From Ryuthela nishihirai (taxonomy: Eukaryota; Arthropoda; Arachnida; Araneae; Heptathelidae): DNA of 64,000 nt. Both the position numbers and the translations under genes were made by a program. The DNA lies in NCBI GenBank assembly GCA_038380435.1, contig JAWZYU010000034.1, forward strand, positions 19,881,404 to 19,945,403. Direction: 5' to 3'. Shown piece after piece: positions 46,993 to 57,391 of this stretch (positions are counted from its first letter, which is position 1; each line of letters opens with the position of its first letter). Under the pieces are notes generated by a model, which was given only the letters and a program-made list of their open reading frames with translations, did no database searches and was not told where the DNA came from.

Positions 46993-47800
46993 CCAGCGAT
47001 AATATAGTTGTCGATAATATAGTCATTTAATGACACTAAACCAGTTTACTGGAATAAACGTGTGCAGAAGGACAATCCCAGGATTTCTTCAGTTTTCGTT
47101 TCTATAGCATCAGAATTAACTTATTATTATTATTAGCATCAGCTTCGAGCAAAATTCCCATCTTACCAATTTCCAATAACAAATTATAAGAAATTGTTGT
47201 GAAATGATGTTAGATTATTACAATTTTTCCAAATAATTCAGTTGAAGTTAATAACACTTTAGATTGAATCAAATCAAAATCATTAATCGCATCTAATAGT
47301 ATTATATAACTAAGTCTTTATAATTCCAACTATAGCTAAGATTATGGCTTTTTGTGCAGATTAATCAACGGAATTTGAATATTTTAAAATTATGAAATTG
47401 CAGTCTATCTTTTATGCATGAATCGATTATTAAATCAAACCAGTGAGGAAAAAGTAAATTGCTCCAACTAAATAAAAAAGGCTATCTAGTAAACAAGCAA
47501 ATCAATTGAAAAGGAATACATTAGAGTCAACTGCGGAATATTCCTCCATCTCGTAAACATCGCATTCCTGAAAACATTGATAAAAACTTTGCCTAATTTA
47601 ACACGTGAATTGATTATCTTCATGGAAATTTGATAAGCTTAGCTTCGTTTCCTTAGACAATGACTTATCAATCAGCAATGTCTTTCAGGTGTTTAGCAGA
47701 GCGTTCGAAAACCTGTTGACCTGGAAAATTAAATGTTTTTTGAACAACTGCCATCCGAGAAAAAGAAAAATACCTATTAATAAATCGTTAGGAAGCTGTA
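46993..47800. other. AT-rich unique region with a partial re-duplication
   Basis: About 100 bp at 47028-47121 repeat 46646-46739 in direct orientation (the stretch around CAGTTTACTGGAATAAACG). It is joined through a short GATAATATAGT duplication at 47008-47026. The rest holds no gene or element I recognise. Confidence 0.7.
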
Positions 47801-47931
47801 GAGTCGCTCAAAAAATACCCGAACACTATGGTTGATTACAGAATTCAGAAAAAAATATCTGGCAAAGATTTTTTTTTCAGAAATCAGTGATCTAGCAACC
47901 TTCGTGTACAGTCGCTCAAAATAATATCCGC
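47801..47931. mobile_element. Foldback MITE remnant with a second TIR start
   Basis: GAGTCGCTCAAAAAATACCC after TA, the left arm through GATCTAGCAACCTTCGTG, then an abrupt new TACAGTCGCTCAAAATAATA at 47907. Right arm missing. Followed directly by a SINE-1 tail scrap. Confidence 0.82.
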
Positions 47932-47962
47932 TCAGAGGAAAAACAACCTAACACAACAACTC
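47931..47962 (+). mobile_element. SINE-1 tail scrap
   Basis: CGCTCAGAGGAAAAACAACC followed by TAACACAACAAC matches the SINE-1 3 prime end. It leads straight into the 31-bp array. Confidence 0.65.
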
Positions 47963-47969
47963 TTTGGTG

Positions 47970-49618
47970 CAGCGTAGTACTTTAAAGAACTTCTTCAGTG
48001 CAGCGTAGTACTTTAAAGAACTTCTTTAGTGCAGCGTAGTACTTTAAAGAACTTCTTTAGTGCAGCGTAGTACTTTAAAGAACTTCTTTAGTGCAGCGTA
48101 GTTTTGTAAAGAACTTCTTTAGTGCAGTGTAGTACTTTAAAGAACTTCTTTACTGCAGCGTAGTACTTTAAAGAACGTCTTCAGTGCAGCATAGTACTTT
48201 AAAGAACTTCTTTAGTGCAGCGTAGTACTTTAAAGAACTTATTTAGTGCAGCGTAGTACTTTAAAGAACGTCTTCAGTGCAGCGTAGTGCTTTAAAGAAC
48301 TTCTTTAGTGCAGCGTAGTACTTTAAAGAACTTCTTTAGTACAGCGTAGTTTTTTAAAGAACTTCTTTAGTGCAGTGTAGTACTTTAAAGAACTTCTTTA
48401 GTGCAGTGTAGTACTTTAAAGAACTTCTTCAGTGCAGCATAGTACTTTAAAGAACTTCTTTAGTGCAGTGTAGTACTTTAAAGAACGTCTTCAGTGCAGC
48501 GTAGTACTTTAAAGAACTTCTTTAGTGCAGCGTAGTACTTTAAAGAACTTCTTTAGTGCAGCGTAGTTTTGTAAAGAACTTCTTTAGTGCAGTGTAGTAC
48601 TTTAAAGAACTTCTTTACTGCAGCGTAGTACTTTAAAGAACGTCTTCAGTGCAGCGTAGTACTTTAAAGAACGTCTTCAGTGCAGTGTATTACTTTAAAG
48701 AACTTCTTTAGTGCAGCGTAGTTTTTTAAAGCACTTCTTTAGTGCAGTGTAGAACTTTAAAGAACTTCTTTAGTGCAGCGTAGTACTTTAAAGAACTTCT
48801 TTAGTGCAGCGTAGTACTTTAAAGAACTTCTTTAGTGCAGCGTAGTTTTGTAAAGAACTTCTTTAGTGCAGTGTAGTACTTTAAAGAACTTCTTTACTGC
48901 AGCGTAGTACTTTAAAGAACGTCTTCAGTGCAGCGTAGTACTTTAAAGAACGTCTTCAGTGCAGTGTAGTACTTTAAAGAACTTCTTTAGTGCAGCGTAG
49001 TTTTTTAAAGCACTTCTTTAGTGCAGTGTAGAACTTTAAAGAACTTCTTTAGTGCAGCGTAGTACTTTAAAGAACTTCTTTAGTGCAGCGTAATACTTTA
49101 AAGAACTTCTTTAGTGCAGCATAGTACTTTAAAGAACGTCTTCAGTGCAGCATAGTACTTTAAAGAACTTCTTTAGTGCAGCGTAGTACTTTAAAGAACT
49201 TCTTTAGTGCAGCGTAGTACTTTAAAGAACTTCTTTAGTGCAGCGTATTACTTTAAAGAACTTCTTTAGTGCAGCGTAGTTTTTTAAAGAACTTCTTTAG
49301 TGCAGTGTAGTACTTTAAAGAACTTCTTCAGTGCAGCATAGTACTTTAAAGAACTTCTTTAGTGCAGCGTAGTACTTTAAAGAACTTCTTCAGTGCAGCG
49401 TAGTACTTTAAAGAACTTCTTTAGTGCAGCGTAGTACTTTAAAGAACTTCTTTAGTGCAGCGTAGTACTTTAAAGAACTTCTTTAGTGCAGCGTAGTACT
49501 TTAAAGAACTTCTTTAGTGCAGCGTAGTACTTTAAAGAACTTCTTTAGTGCAGCGTAATACTTTAAAGAACTTCTTTAGTGCAGCGTAGTACTTTAAAGA
49601 ACTTCTTCAGTGCAACGT
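47970..49618. repeat. 31-bp minisatellite, ~53 copies
   Basis: Unit GCAGCGTAGTACTTTAAAGA continued by ACTTCTTTAGT. Variants (TAGTTTTGTAAAG, TTTACTGCAG, AACGTCTTCAG, GTGTAG) recur in blocks. The TAGTTTTG variant sits at 48098, 48563 and 48842, i.e. 15 and 9 units apart. The array lies between a SINE-1 tail scrap and a SINE-1 truncated at its B box. The motif TTAAAGAAC is shared with the SINE-1 body. Confidence 0.96.
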
Positions 49619-50281
49619 AGTCCCAGCTGGGTCGGCGTTGAGATTTATCTCCGCAAAATTCCCCGCCCTGCCCACGGTCAGTAGGGGACACCGATGGGCT
49701 TGGAAAGGCCGCCGTCCGTCGGATGGGACGTTAAGCCGTGGCCCCGTGTGCGGGAGAGCCATACCCTGTGCACGTTTAAGAACACGCTGGATGGCCTTGA
49801 CGGGAAGCTACCATCTGTCTCCCAACAGCTGTTCCAGTGTGTCCCCTCCCCTAACCTTCTCTGAGCCTTCGGGGTCATGTGACCTGGCCATTTAGTCCAT
49901 GGTGTGCAAAAAAGTGCCGTTCCAGAGGTAAAACAACCCAACATTAAAGAATACGCTGGATGGCCTTGACGGGAGGTTACCATCTGTCTTCCAACAGCTG
50001 TTCCAGTCGGTCCCCTCCTCCAACCTTCTCTGAGCCTTCGGGGTCCATGGACCTGGCCATTTAGTCCATGGTGTACAAAAAAGTGCCGTTCAGAGGTAAA
50101 ACAACCCAACGTTAAAGAACACGCTGGATGGCCTTGACGGGAGACTACCATCTGTCTTCCAGCAGCTGTTCCAGTGGGTCCCCTCCCCCAACCTTCTCTG
50201 AGCCTTCGGGGTCCATGTGACCTGGCCATTTAGTCCATGGTGTGCAAAAAAGTGCCGTTCAGAGGTAAAACAACCCAACCC
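49619..50281 (+). mobile_element. SINE-1, head cut at the B box, three tail units
   Basis: Starts AGTCCCAGCTGGGTCGGCG, exactly after the B box core, where the 31-bp array ends. Tail junctions at about 49943 and 50111. The units share the GTTCAGAGG or GTTCCAGAGG variant. 49678-50229 minus gives a 183-codon frame across the units that is not a gene. Confidence 0.92.
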
Positions 50282-50637
50282 AGCTCCTGGAACATGAATT
50301 GATCCATCATATCATAATAAACGATTTCGGTTACTTTCTGTTCGCTGAAAAAGAAATATCCGATTATGCGGTCAGAATATCCTACGACAGAAGTAACTTT
50401 TGCAATGCATCTTTGGTGCGCGTGTGCAATATGGGGTGCTTCAGAACTGCCTCTTCAAATGTTTCAGTGGTTGACATGGTTTGATATATGAAGAGTTGCT
50501 TCGTCGAAAAATATCACAAGTTTCAAAAACGCGTGATCTTCGCCGATTTTATACAAAGTTGAACTATCAATTTCAATCAGTTTCACTCGTTTCGGTTTGC
50601 CATCTTCATGGCGTGCCCGCACAATTTATCCTTTGTA
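50282..50637. other. Unique spacer
   Basis: No recognised gene or element; frames of 60-75 codons only. Confidence 0.55.
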
Positions 50638-51049
50638 CAGTCGCTCAAAAAAAAAAATATTCGAACACTATGGTTGATCGTGCCGTCCCGTGGCCGAGTG
50701 GTTAGCGCGCTTGGCTACTGATCTAAGGGATCTGGGTTCGAGTCCCGGATTAGGCATGGATGTGTGTGTCGTTTTTCTGCTGAGGTCCTGCCATCCTCTC
50801 AGATCTCCTACTGTGGCATATAAGCTGACAGGCTCCTGTCAGACCTCTGTGGCAAGCAGCTGCTTGAGGGGGTATTTTAAAATGGTTGATTACGGAATTC
50901 AGAAAAAATATCTGGCAACGATTTTTTTTTTTTAGAAATTAGTGATCTGGCAACCTTCGTTCAACTAATTTCTGAAAAAAATCGTTGCCAGATATTTTTT
51001 CTGAATTCTGCAATTAACCTTAGTGTTCCGATATTTATTTGAGCAACTG
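50638..51049. mobile_element. Foldback MITE interrupted by SINE-2
   Basis: Left TIR CAGTCGCTCAAAAAAAAAAA after TA at 50636. The element is split at ATGGTTGAT, resumes at 50882 and ends GAGCAACTG before TA. The apex is partly deleted (CCTTCGTTCAACTAATTTC). Confidence 0.9.
50679..50881 (+). mobile_element. SINE-2, full length, inserted in a MITE
   Basis: ATGGTTGAT at 50670-50678 and 50882-50890 is the target duplication, and the uninterrupted MITE sequence has it once. This fixes SINE-2 at about 203 bp, from CGTGCCGTCCCGTGGCC to GAGGGGGTATTTTAAA. A and B boxes intact. Confidence 0.94.
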
Positions 51050-51063
51050 TATCAATAGTTTTG

Positions 51064-52310
51064 ATTGGATTGGATTGTTTTGGATTGTTTTACCTCTGAG
51101 CGGCACTTTTTTGCACACCATGGGCTAAATGGCCAGGTCACATGGACCCCGAAGGCTCAGAGAAGGTTGGGGGAGGGGACCCACTGGAACAACTGCTGGA
51201 AGACAGATGGTAGCCTCCCGTCAAGGCCATCCAGCGTGTTCTTTAATGTTGGGTTGTTTTACCTCTGAACGGCACTTTTTTGCACACCATGGACTAAATG
51301 GCCAGGTCACATGGACCCCGAAGGCTCAGAGAAGGTTGGGGGAGGGGACCCACTGGAACAGCTGTTGGAAGACAGATGGTAGCCTCCCGTCAAGGCCATC
51401 CAGCGTGTTCTTTAATGTTGGGTTGTTTTACCTCTGAACGGCACTTTTTTGCACATCATGGACTAAATGGCCAGGTCACATGGACCCCGAAGGCTCAGAG
51501 AAGGTTGGAGGAGGGGACCGACTGGAACAGCTGTTGGAAGACAGATGGTGGCCTCCAGTCAAGTCCATACAGCGTGTTCTTTAACGTTGGGTTGTTTTAC
51601 CTCTGAGCGGCACTTTTTTGCACACCCATGGGCTAATTGGTCAGGTCACATGGATCCCGAAGGCTCAGAGAAGGTTGGGGGAGGAGACCTACTGGAACAG
51701 CTGTTGGGAGACAGATGGTAGCCTCCCGTCAAGGCCATCCAGCGTGTTCTTTAACGTTGGGTTGTTTTACCTCTGAGCGGCACTTTTTTGCACACTATGG
51801 GCTAATTGGTCAGGTCACATGGACCCCGAAGGCTCAGAGAAGGTTGGAGGAGGGGACCGACTGGAACAGCTGTTGGAAGACAGATGGTAGCCTCCCGTCA
51901 AGGCCATCCAGCGTGTTCTTTAACGTTGGGTTATTTTACCTCTGAGCGGCACTTTTTTGCACACCATGGGCTAAATGGCCAGGTCACATGGACCCCGAAG
52001 GCTTAGAGAAGGTTGGGGGAGGAGACACACTGGAACAGCTGTTGGGAGACAGATGGTAGCCTCCCGTCAAGGCCATCCAGCGTGTTCTTTAACGTGCACA
52101 GGGTATGTCTCTCCCGCACACGGGACCACGGCTTAACGTCCGATCCGACGGAAGGCGGCCTTTCCAAGCCCATCGGTGTCCCCTACTGACCGTGGGCAGG
52201 GCGGGGAGTTTTGCGGAGATAAATCTCAACGCTTACCTATCTGGGACTCGAACCTGGGAACTACAGATTACGAGCCTGGCGCGCTACCGACTGAGCCACC
52301 CCCCGCCCCG
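51064..52310 (-). mobile_element. SINE-1 with six tandem tail units
   Basis: Junctions near 51248, 51417, 51587, 51756 and 51925 precede the body and an intact head (to GAGCCACCCCCCGCCCC near 52308). Units fall into two sequence types (GGTTGGGGGAGGGGACCCAC and GGTTGGAGGAGGGGACCGAC) that alternate, so duplication copied more than one unit at a time. The tail end shows GGATTGGATTG. Confidence 0.93.
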
Positions 52311-52566
52311 CCTTTCAAAAGAGATATTCTCTTGTGGAAGTAAACGGAAGTGGAGGGCTGACAAATTAGTGTGATCTGGACAACTATGGTTACTTTTCTT
52401 TTTTCTACCCTACTGAGGAGTGGTCAACCACACAGGTCCTGGCTCTCACCACATAAACCTACTGGACTGGATTAAGGGTCTGAGATTGATTGTAGATCAT
52501 GAATTTGCTGCACTGGTGTGATTCTGCGGAGGGTGTGGTTTGATTCTGTGAAGGGTGGTTTGTTCA
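52311..52566. other. Short unique spacer
   Basis: No recognised feature. A GATTCTG-rich local repeat lies at about 52515-52560. Confidence 0.5.
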
Positions 52567-52701
52567 AGTGATCTGGCAACCTTCGTGTCACGTGACACGA
52601 AGGTTGCCAGATCACTAATTTCTAAAAAAAATCGTTGCCCAGATATATTTTCTGAATTCTATAATCAACCATAACGTTCGGATACTTTTTTTGAGCGACT
52701 G
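52567..52701. mobile_element. Foldback MITE, left arm truncated, perfect 50-bp apex
   Basis: 52567-52616 is a 50-bp palindrome with no loop centred on CGTGTCACGTGACACG. It is followed by a full right arm to GAGCGACTG before TA. The outer left arm is missing. Confidence 0.9.
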
Positions 52702-52756
52702 TATAAATAATCTAGAGCTGTAGAAATTTATTTATTTGTTTAACCGTTTTTCTGAA

Positions 52757-52778
52757 CTAGATAGATAGATAGATAGAT
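52757..52778. repeat. TAGA tetranucleotide run at the LINE 3 prime end
   Basis: About five TAGA units (ATCT on the element strand), at the expected terminus of the CR1/Jockey-like LINE. Confidence 0.85.
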
Positions 52779-53098
52779 AATTTTTATTTCAGATAATGTT
52801 TTACAGTATACAAAAACTTTGGAGGTCTCACAAGAGCAGGCTCGTTCGTGAGATCTCAATATAGAAGCAATTTCAACTGAAAACATCAGTCGTCACATTG
52901 AATAATACACAAAAAAACGAAAACAACTCAAAACAAAAAATTTCTAGTAATCCAGAAGTGTGAAAGTCAGAAACATTCAATATCCATGTTACATATAACA
53001 GTTATAGTAGATTAATGCAAAAAAGTTTCCACATCATCCAGTTTTGAAAATGTATTTCTTGAGAACTTTAGAAAACAAATGATAATTCGTGATATTTT

Positions 53099-53647
53099 TC
53101 ATGCTGACTGGGAGAGAGGGGAAAGAAATTTCGGTGCTAAATACAAATAATAGTGCCTAAAAATTTCCTTATGTAATGCAGGAATTTCATAATTTATGTT
53201 TTTATCTCGTCGTAATTGGTAATTATTCGTGTCAGTTTTGATGCTATCATTTCTAAAGGAAAAGTATTTAATTATTTCGGAAAAATAATCATAGCGTAAA
53301 GGCAAAATTCCTGCTTCTCGAAACAAAGGTAATGAAGGTTGCGTTTTGGGGCTTTTAGTTAATAAGCGAATAAATCTCTTTTGCAGCACTAAAAGTTGTT
53401 TAAAATTATTGAAATACATGCCTCCCCAAGATTTTATACCATATGTTAGTTGAGAATGGATTAATGCATAATATAGTGTACACATAAATTTAAATGAAAC
53501 TAAATGTCTTACAAGATATAAGCGTAGGCCTGCATCAATCCAAATACCTAAATATTTCACGGACGGCACAAAAGGAATTTGAGGACAATTACAGTGACTT
53601 TTCGATGAACAATTCGTATCATGATATTTCAATTGATTGCGGTGCAA
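53099..53647 (-). pseudogene. RT C-terminal region of the CR1/Jockey-like LINE
   Basis: 182-codon frame. Early residues include VKYLGIWIDAGL (about 30-41), a motif typical after the FADD box in this group (KYLGI). Then come YYALIHSQLTYGIKSWGGMY and RFIRLLTKSPK, matching the usual IxxSxLxYGIxxWG pattern. It carries no enzyme active site of its own. It continues the RT frame at 53790-54464 once a 10-bp tandem duplication is discounted. Confidence 0.85.
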
Positions 53648-53787
53648 AATATCTGTAACAGAACTATTTTTCTTTAAGTAGAAATAAACTGCATTTGTCT
53701 TTGTCAGATTTATTGTTAAAATATTTCTCGTGGTCCAGTTTCTAATTAATTCTTGATCACTATTTGCTTGTTTAAAAATAATAGAAG

Positions 53788-53807
53788 AATCAGAACCAAT
53801 CAGAACC
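53788..53807. repeat. 10-bp tandem duplication that frameshifts the LINE RT
   Basis: AATCAGAACC occurs twice in a row (53788-53797 and 53798-53807). With one copy, the minus-strand frame would run from ADDTCLTGSD onward without the stop after SDWF. Confidence 0.85.
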
Positions 53808-54464
53808 AGTCAGGCAAGTGTCGTCAGCAAAAATAGATAATTTACCTGTTAGGTTAATGGAATCTAGATCATTAATGTAAATAATAAATAATAAGGGACC
53901 GAGAACAGATCCCTGGGGCACTCCGTATTCAACTTTAGTCCAAGCACTGTATGTATCTTTTATTTTTACTCTTTGCCTTCTGTTAGCTAAATAACTGCGA
54001 AACCAATTCAATGCCACTCCTCTAACTCCAGCAGCTTGTAATTTTTGTATTAATTTTTGATGATTTACCGTATCGAATGCTTTTTTAATGTCCAGAAAGA
54101 TTGTTAATGCATGATCATTGTTATTCATAGCTGTGTAAATCGTATTTGCTACCTGCAATAATGCATCATCCGTACCCATTTTTTCTCTAAACCCAAACTG
54201 ATTGATACTGAGAAATTTTTTTTCCAGATATTCATATAATTTATTTTTCACTATTTTTTCAAACATTTTAGATATTACTGAGAGTAATGCAATAGGTCTA
54301 TAATTCCCTAATTCCTTTTGGTCACCGTCTTTAAAAATAGGAACAATGGTAGCTTTTTTCAAAACATCAGGGAAAATTCCTTGCTCAATGGATAGATTAA
54401 ATAGATTTACAAGTATTTCGATAAATGTTTCTCCCAACAGATGAATTATTTCTGCGATCATCAA
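53790..54464 (-). pseudogene. Reverse transcriptase domain of the CR1/Jockey-like LINE
   Basis: 224-codon frame with RT motifs in order: NYRPIALLSVISKMFEKI (54-71), INQFGFREKMGTDDAL (87-102), DIKKAFDTVNH (125-135, catalytic Asp 125), GVPQGSVLGPLLFIIYINDL (181-200) and IFADDTCLTGS (211-221, catalytic Asp pair). The frame ends three codons later because of the 10-bp duplication. The N-terminal side is frameshifted near 54462 from the frame with LLPKNKSSGFDD (54397-54618). Confidence 0.9.
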
Positions 54465-54618
54465 AACCTGAAGATTTATTTTTTGGTAGAAGTATAATTT
54501 GAGTCCTAATATCTTTAGCTATTATTGGCGTTAAGAAGAAAGAACTTACCGCATTTGATGATTTTGATTTTCCGTCTCCTTCCCAATCAGCATTTGTTTG
54601 AACTAAATCTTTGTTCAA
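54397..54618 (-). pseudogene. LINE linker leading into RT
   Basis: 73-codon frame. ILLPKNKSSGFDD (about 42-54) is the conserved K(S/T)xGxD lead-in to RT in this LINE group. A frameshift follows directly and the continuation is in the 53790-54464 frame (AEIIHLLGETF). Confidence 0.75.
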
Positions 54619-55076
54619 ATTTCGTGCAATTCCTGCAAAATAATCGTTGAAGAAATTTGCAAATTTACAAGGGTCTTCATCATATTTAATTAACTCGTTT
54701 TTACTTTTAATTGCACGGAGAAAGTTTTCTTTCTCTTTAAAGTTACCACATATTTCATTTATTACATTCCACTGCTTTTTCTGATTTTTACCTGCTTTGG
54801 AAAATTTATTAGTAAAGTATTGTGTTTTTGTTTCCCTTATGGCACTAGTGACAAAAATTTCTATCGGGAAAATGACAGTTTAAGCGACATATCTGTAGGA
54901 TTCTTCTTCATTTCCTTATACAGAGTGTTACGATAATTTATTAAAATTGTAATTCATTTGTCATCCACGGTTTAATTTTCTTAAAACGTTTTTTCTTTAC
55001 TTTCGTTGAATCATCAATTAAATGGCTTAGTGTATCAATTAAATTTTTAAAAGAAGCATTAACAGAACCGTCAATA

Positions 55077-55871
55077 TCATCCCATTTTTATATTTGCAAT
55101 TAAGTTCGTTAATCTTTTTAAATCCACCATTTTTATTTCATCATTTTTTAATTTTTGTTCAATTTTAATATCTAAATTAACCTTAACTAAGCAGTGGTCT
55201 GTAATTCCAATGTCATCCAGAAATATATTACAGTTATATAATTCTTTGGTTCTAAGAAATACATGATCAATACATGTAGACGAGTTCTCCGTAATTCTGG
55301 TTGGCTCTTCTATCATATTAAGTACACCATTTTCTGCTAATAGTCCTAGATATTCATCAGTGTTTGTGTTGTCATTTAATAAGTTAATATTAATGTCTCC
55401 AAGATAGAGAATATGAAGAGTATCCAGTGATTCTAGGATTCCGTTTAATTCGGAAATGAAATTAGATACATTTTCAGAAGGAGATCTGTATACAGCCATT
55501 AATGGCCACTCTTTGTTTTCAATTTCAAGTTTTAAAACCGCAATGTCTGCGCAATTCATTGTGATTGGTTGCTGTATAGCATCGATGTCGCAGCTAACAT
55601 AAATTAATACTCCACCTGATCTATAATCATCCCTACAAAATGAGAAGCACTTGAAACCGTCTATTTTGTACAGCGAGACTTCCCAGGAGTAGATCCAAAT
55701 TTCTGTCAATATAATTAATCTGGGTCTTTCCTGAAAAGTCCCCAAGTACGTCAAAAATTCATCAAAATGTGCTCTAGCACTGCATATATTTAACTGAATA
55801 AGAGAAAAATTACCAACAAACATCACAGGGAAAAAGAAATAAATACAAAAATACAAATCGGTAACTATCAA
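55077..55871 (-). pseudogene. AP-type endonuclease domain of the CR1/Jockey-like LINE
   Basis: 264-codon frame with the exonuclease-endonuclease-phosphatase motifs: LNICSARAHFDEF (27-39), TEIW (56-59, catalytic Glu), VYRSP (127-131), LGDININLL (157-165, Asp and Asn), STCIDHVF (198-205) and ITDHCLV (223-229, the SDH-like motif with Thr). The ~20 residues before the first motif are hydrophobic and probably not native. No stop interrupts the domain, so this is the best preserved part of the element. In life it would nick target DNA for target-primed reverse transcription. Confidence 0.9.
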
Positions 55872-55883
55872 ACCTGAATAGCA

Positions 55884-56044
55884 TTCCCCCTCAAGCAGCT
55901 GCTTGCTACAGAGGTCTGACAGGAGCCTGTCAGTTTATATGCCACAGTAGGAGATCTGAGAGGATGGCAGGACCTCAGCAGAAAAACGACACAAACAGCC
56001 ATGCCTATCCGGGGCTCGAACCCAGGTCCCGTAGATCAGTAGCA
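55884..56044 (-). mobile_element. SINE-2, 5 prime truncated
   Basis: From CCCCCTCAAGCAGCTGCTTG through the body to B box complement (GGGGCTCGAACCCAGG) and CGTAGATCAGTAGC. The A-box side is missing. It abuts the LINE 5 prime edge on one side and a SINE-1 insertion on the other. Confidence 0.9.
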
Positions 56045-56067
56045 ATGGAAGCGAAAAATAAAACTGG

Positions 56068-56812
56068 GTTGGGTTTTTTTACCTCTGAGCGGCACTTTTT
56101 TGCACACCATGGGCTAAATGGCCAGGTCACATGGACCCCGAAGGCTCAGAGAAAGTTGGGGGAGAGGACCCACTGGAATAGCTGTTGGGAGACAGATGGT
56201 AGCCTCCCGTCAAGGCCATCCAGTGTGTTCTTTAACGTTGGGTTGTTTTACCTCTGAGTGTCACTTTTTTGCACAACATGTGCTAAATGGCCAGGTCACA
56301 TGGACTCCGAAGGCTCAGAGAAGGTTGGGGGAGGGGATCCACTGGAACAGCTGTTGGGAGACAGATGGTAGCCTCCCGTCAAGGCCATCCAGCGTGTTCT
56401 TTAACGTTAGGTTGTTTTACCTCTGAGCGGCACTTTTTTGCACACCATGGGCTAAATGGCCAGGTCACATGGACCCCGAAGGCTCAGAAAATGTTGGGGG
56501 AGGGGACCCACTGGAACAGCTGTTGAGAGACAGATTGTAGCCTCCCGTCAAGGCCATCCAGCGTGTTCTTTAACGTGCGCAGGGTATGGCTCTCCCGCAC
56601 ACGGAACCACAGCTTAAAGTCCCATCCGACGGACGGCGGCCTTTCTAAGCCCATCGGTGTCACCTACTGACCGTGGGCAGGGCGGGGAATATTTCGGAGA
56701 TAAATCTCAACGCTGACCCAACTGGGACTCGAACCTGGGAACTACAGATTACGAACCTGGGAACTACAGATTACGAACCTGGCGCGCTACCGACTGAGCC
56801 ACCCCCGCCCCG
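56068..56812 (-). mobile_element. SINE-1 with three tail units and a duplicated B box
   Basis: ATAAAACTGG at 56058-56067 and 56813-56822 brackets the element. Tail junctions near 56238 and 56407. In the head, a 22-bp segment containing the B box complement (CGAACCTGGGAACTACAGAT plus TA) is tandemly duplicated (starts at 56730 and 56752). Confidence 0.94.
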
Positions 56813-56822
56813 ATAAAACTGG

Positions 56823-57380
56823 AAAAAAGGTAAGCAATAAACGACAATAAACGAATCATCGCCATCGACAATAAACGAATCATGACCAGGTTTTAATTTC
56901 TTAGACAATTCCCTTTCGATTGCTGAGTGCATTTAGTCTCTGCGATTTGGTAAAATGTTTCCATTCCTCGAGGCATCAAAGAGAGAACGTGATATGAGCA
57001 CTCTGGCTAATTATTTTCTGCCATCTTTTCATTATTCTAAAAGCATTTCCCAGAATCCTTTGCTTCCTTCCCCCGCGCTCTCAGATTTGGAAACGCAGAG
57101 AATCATATCGCGAACTGTTCAACAACAACTATTAACCCAATGAACAAAGACAATAAATGTAACAGCATATGAAAAATTAATTTCGCTAAAAGTGTAAGAA
57201 ATAAAAATTATGCCTTCAGTCTCGAATTAACGGGTAAGGTTTGTTGCACACCAACTACTGCAATGTGAAGCTTCCTCAATAAAAATAGATTTTACGGCAG
57301 CCTGCGAATATATTTAGAACTCTTCGCATTTTGAGAATCAATATGATGAAACCTCTGAAAATATAGCTGATGCAAATATG
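56823..57380. other. Unique region, small frames only
   Basis: Contains a local direct repeat of CGACAATAAACGAATCAT (56840s and 56870s). The 62-codon frame 56955-57143 plus has no recognised motif. Confidence 0.55.
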
Positions 57381-57391
57381 CATATTTAAGA

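Larger units (their letters stand above)
52757..55883 (-). mobile_element. CR1/Jockey-like LINE, ORF2 nearly complete in outline
   Basis: On the minus strand: AP endonuclease (55871-55077), a decayed linker (55076-54619), RT (54618-53790), RT C-terminal region (53647-53099), and a 3 prime UTR ending in an ATCT microsatellite at about 52778-52757. The short-repeat tail instead of poly(A) fits the CR1/Jockey group. The 5 prime edge abuts a SINE-2 at 55884, and no ORF1 is seen. Frameshifts leave it non-functional, but most catalytic motifs are intact. Confidence 0.88.

Noticed and set aside
51129..51945. Series of ~102-codon frames beginning MARSHGPRRLREGW or similar
   Set aside because: They recur every 169 bp with the SINE-1 tail unit, end at the same place and appear wherever the tail is tandem. 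They are accidental frames in a repeat.
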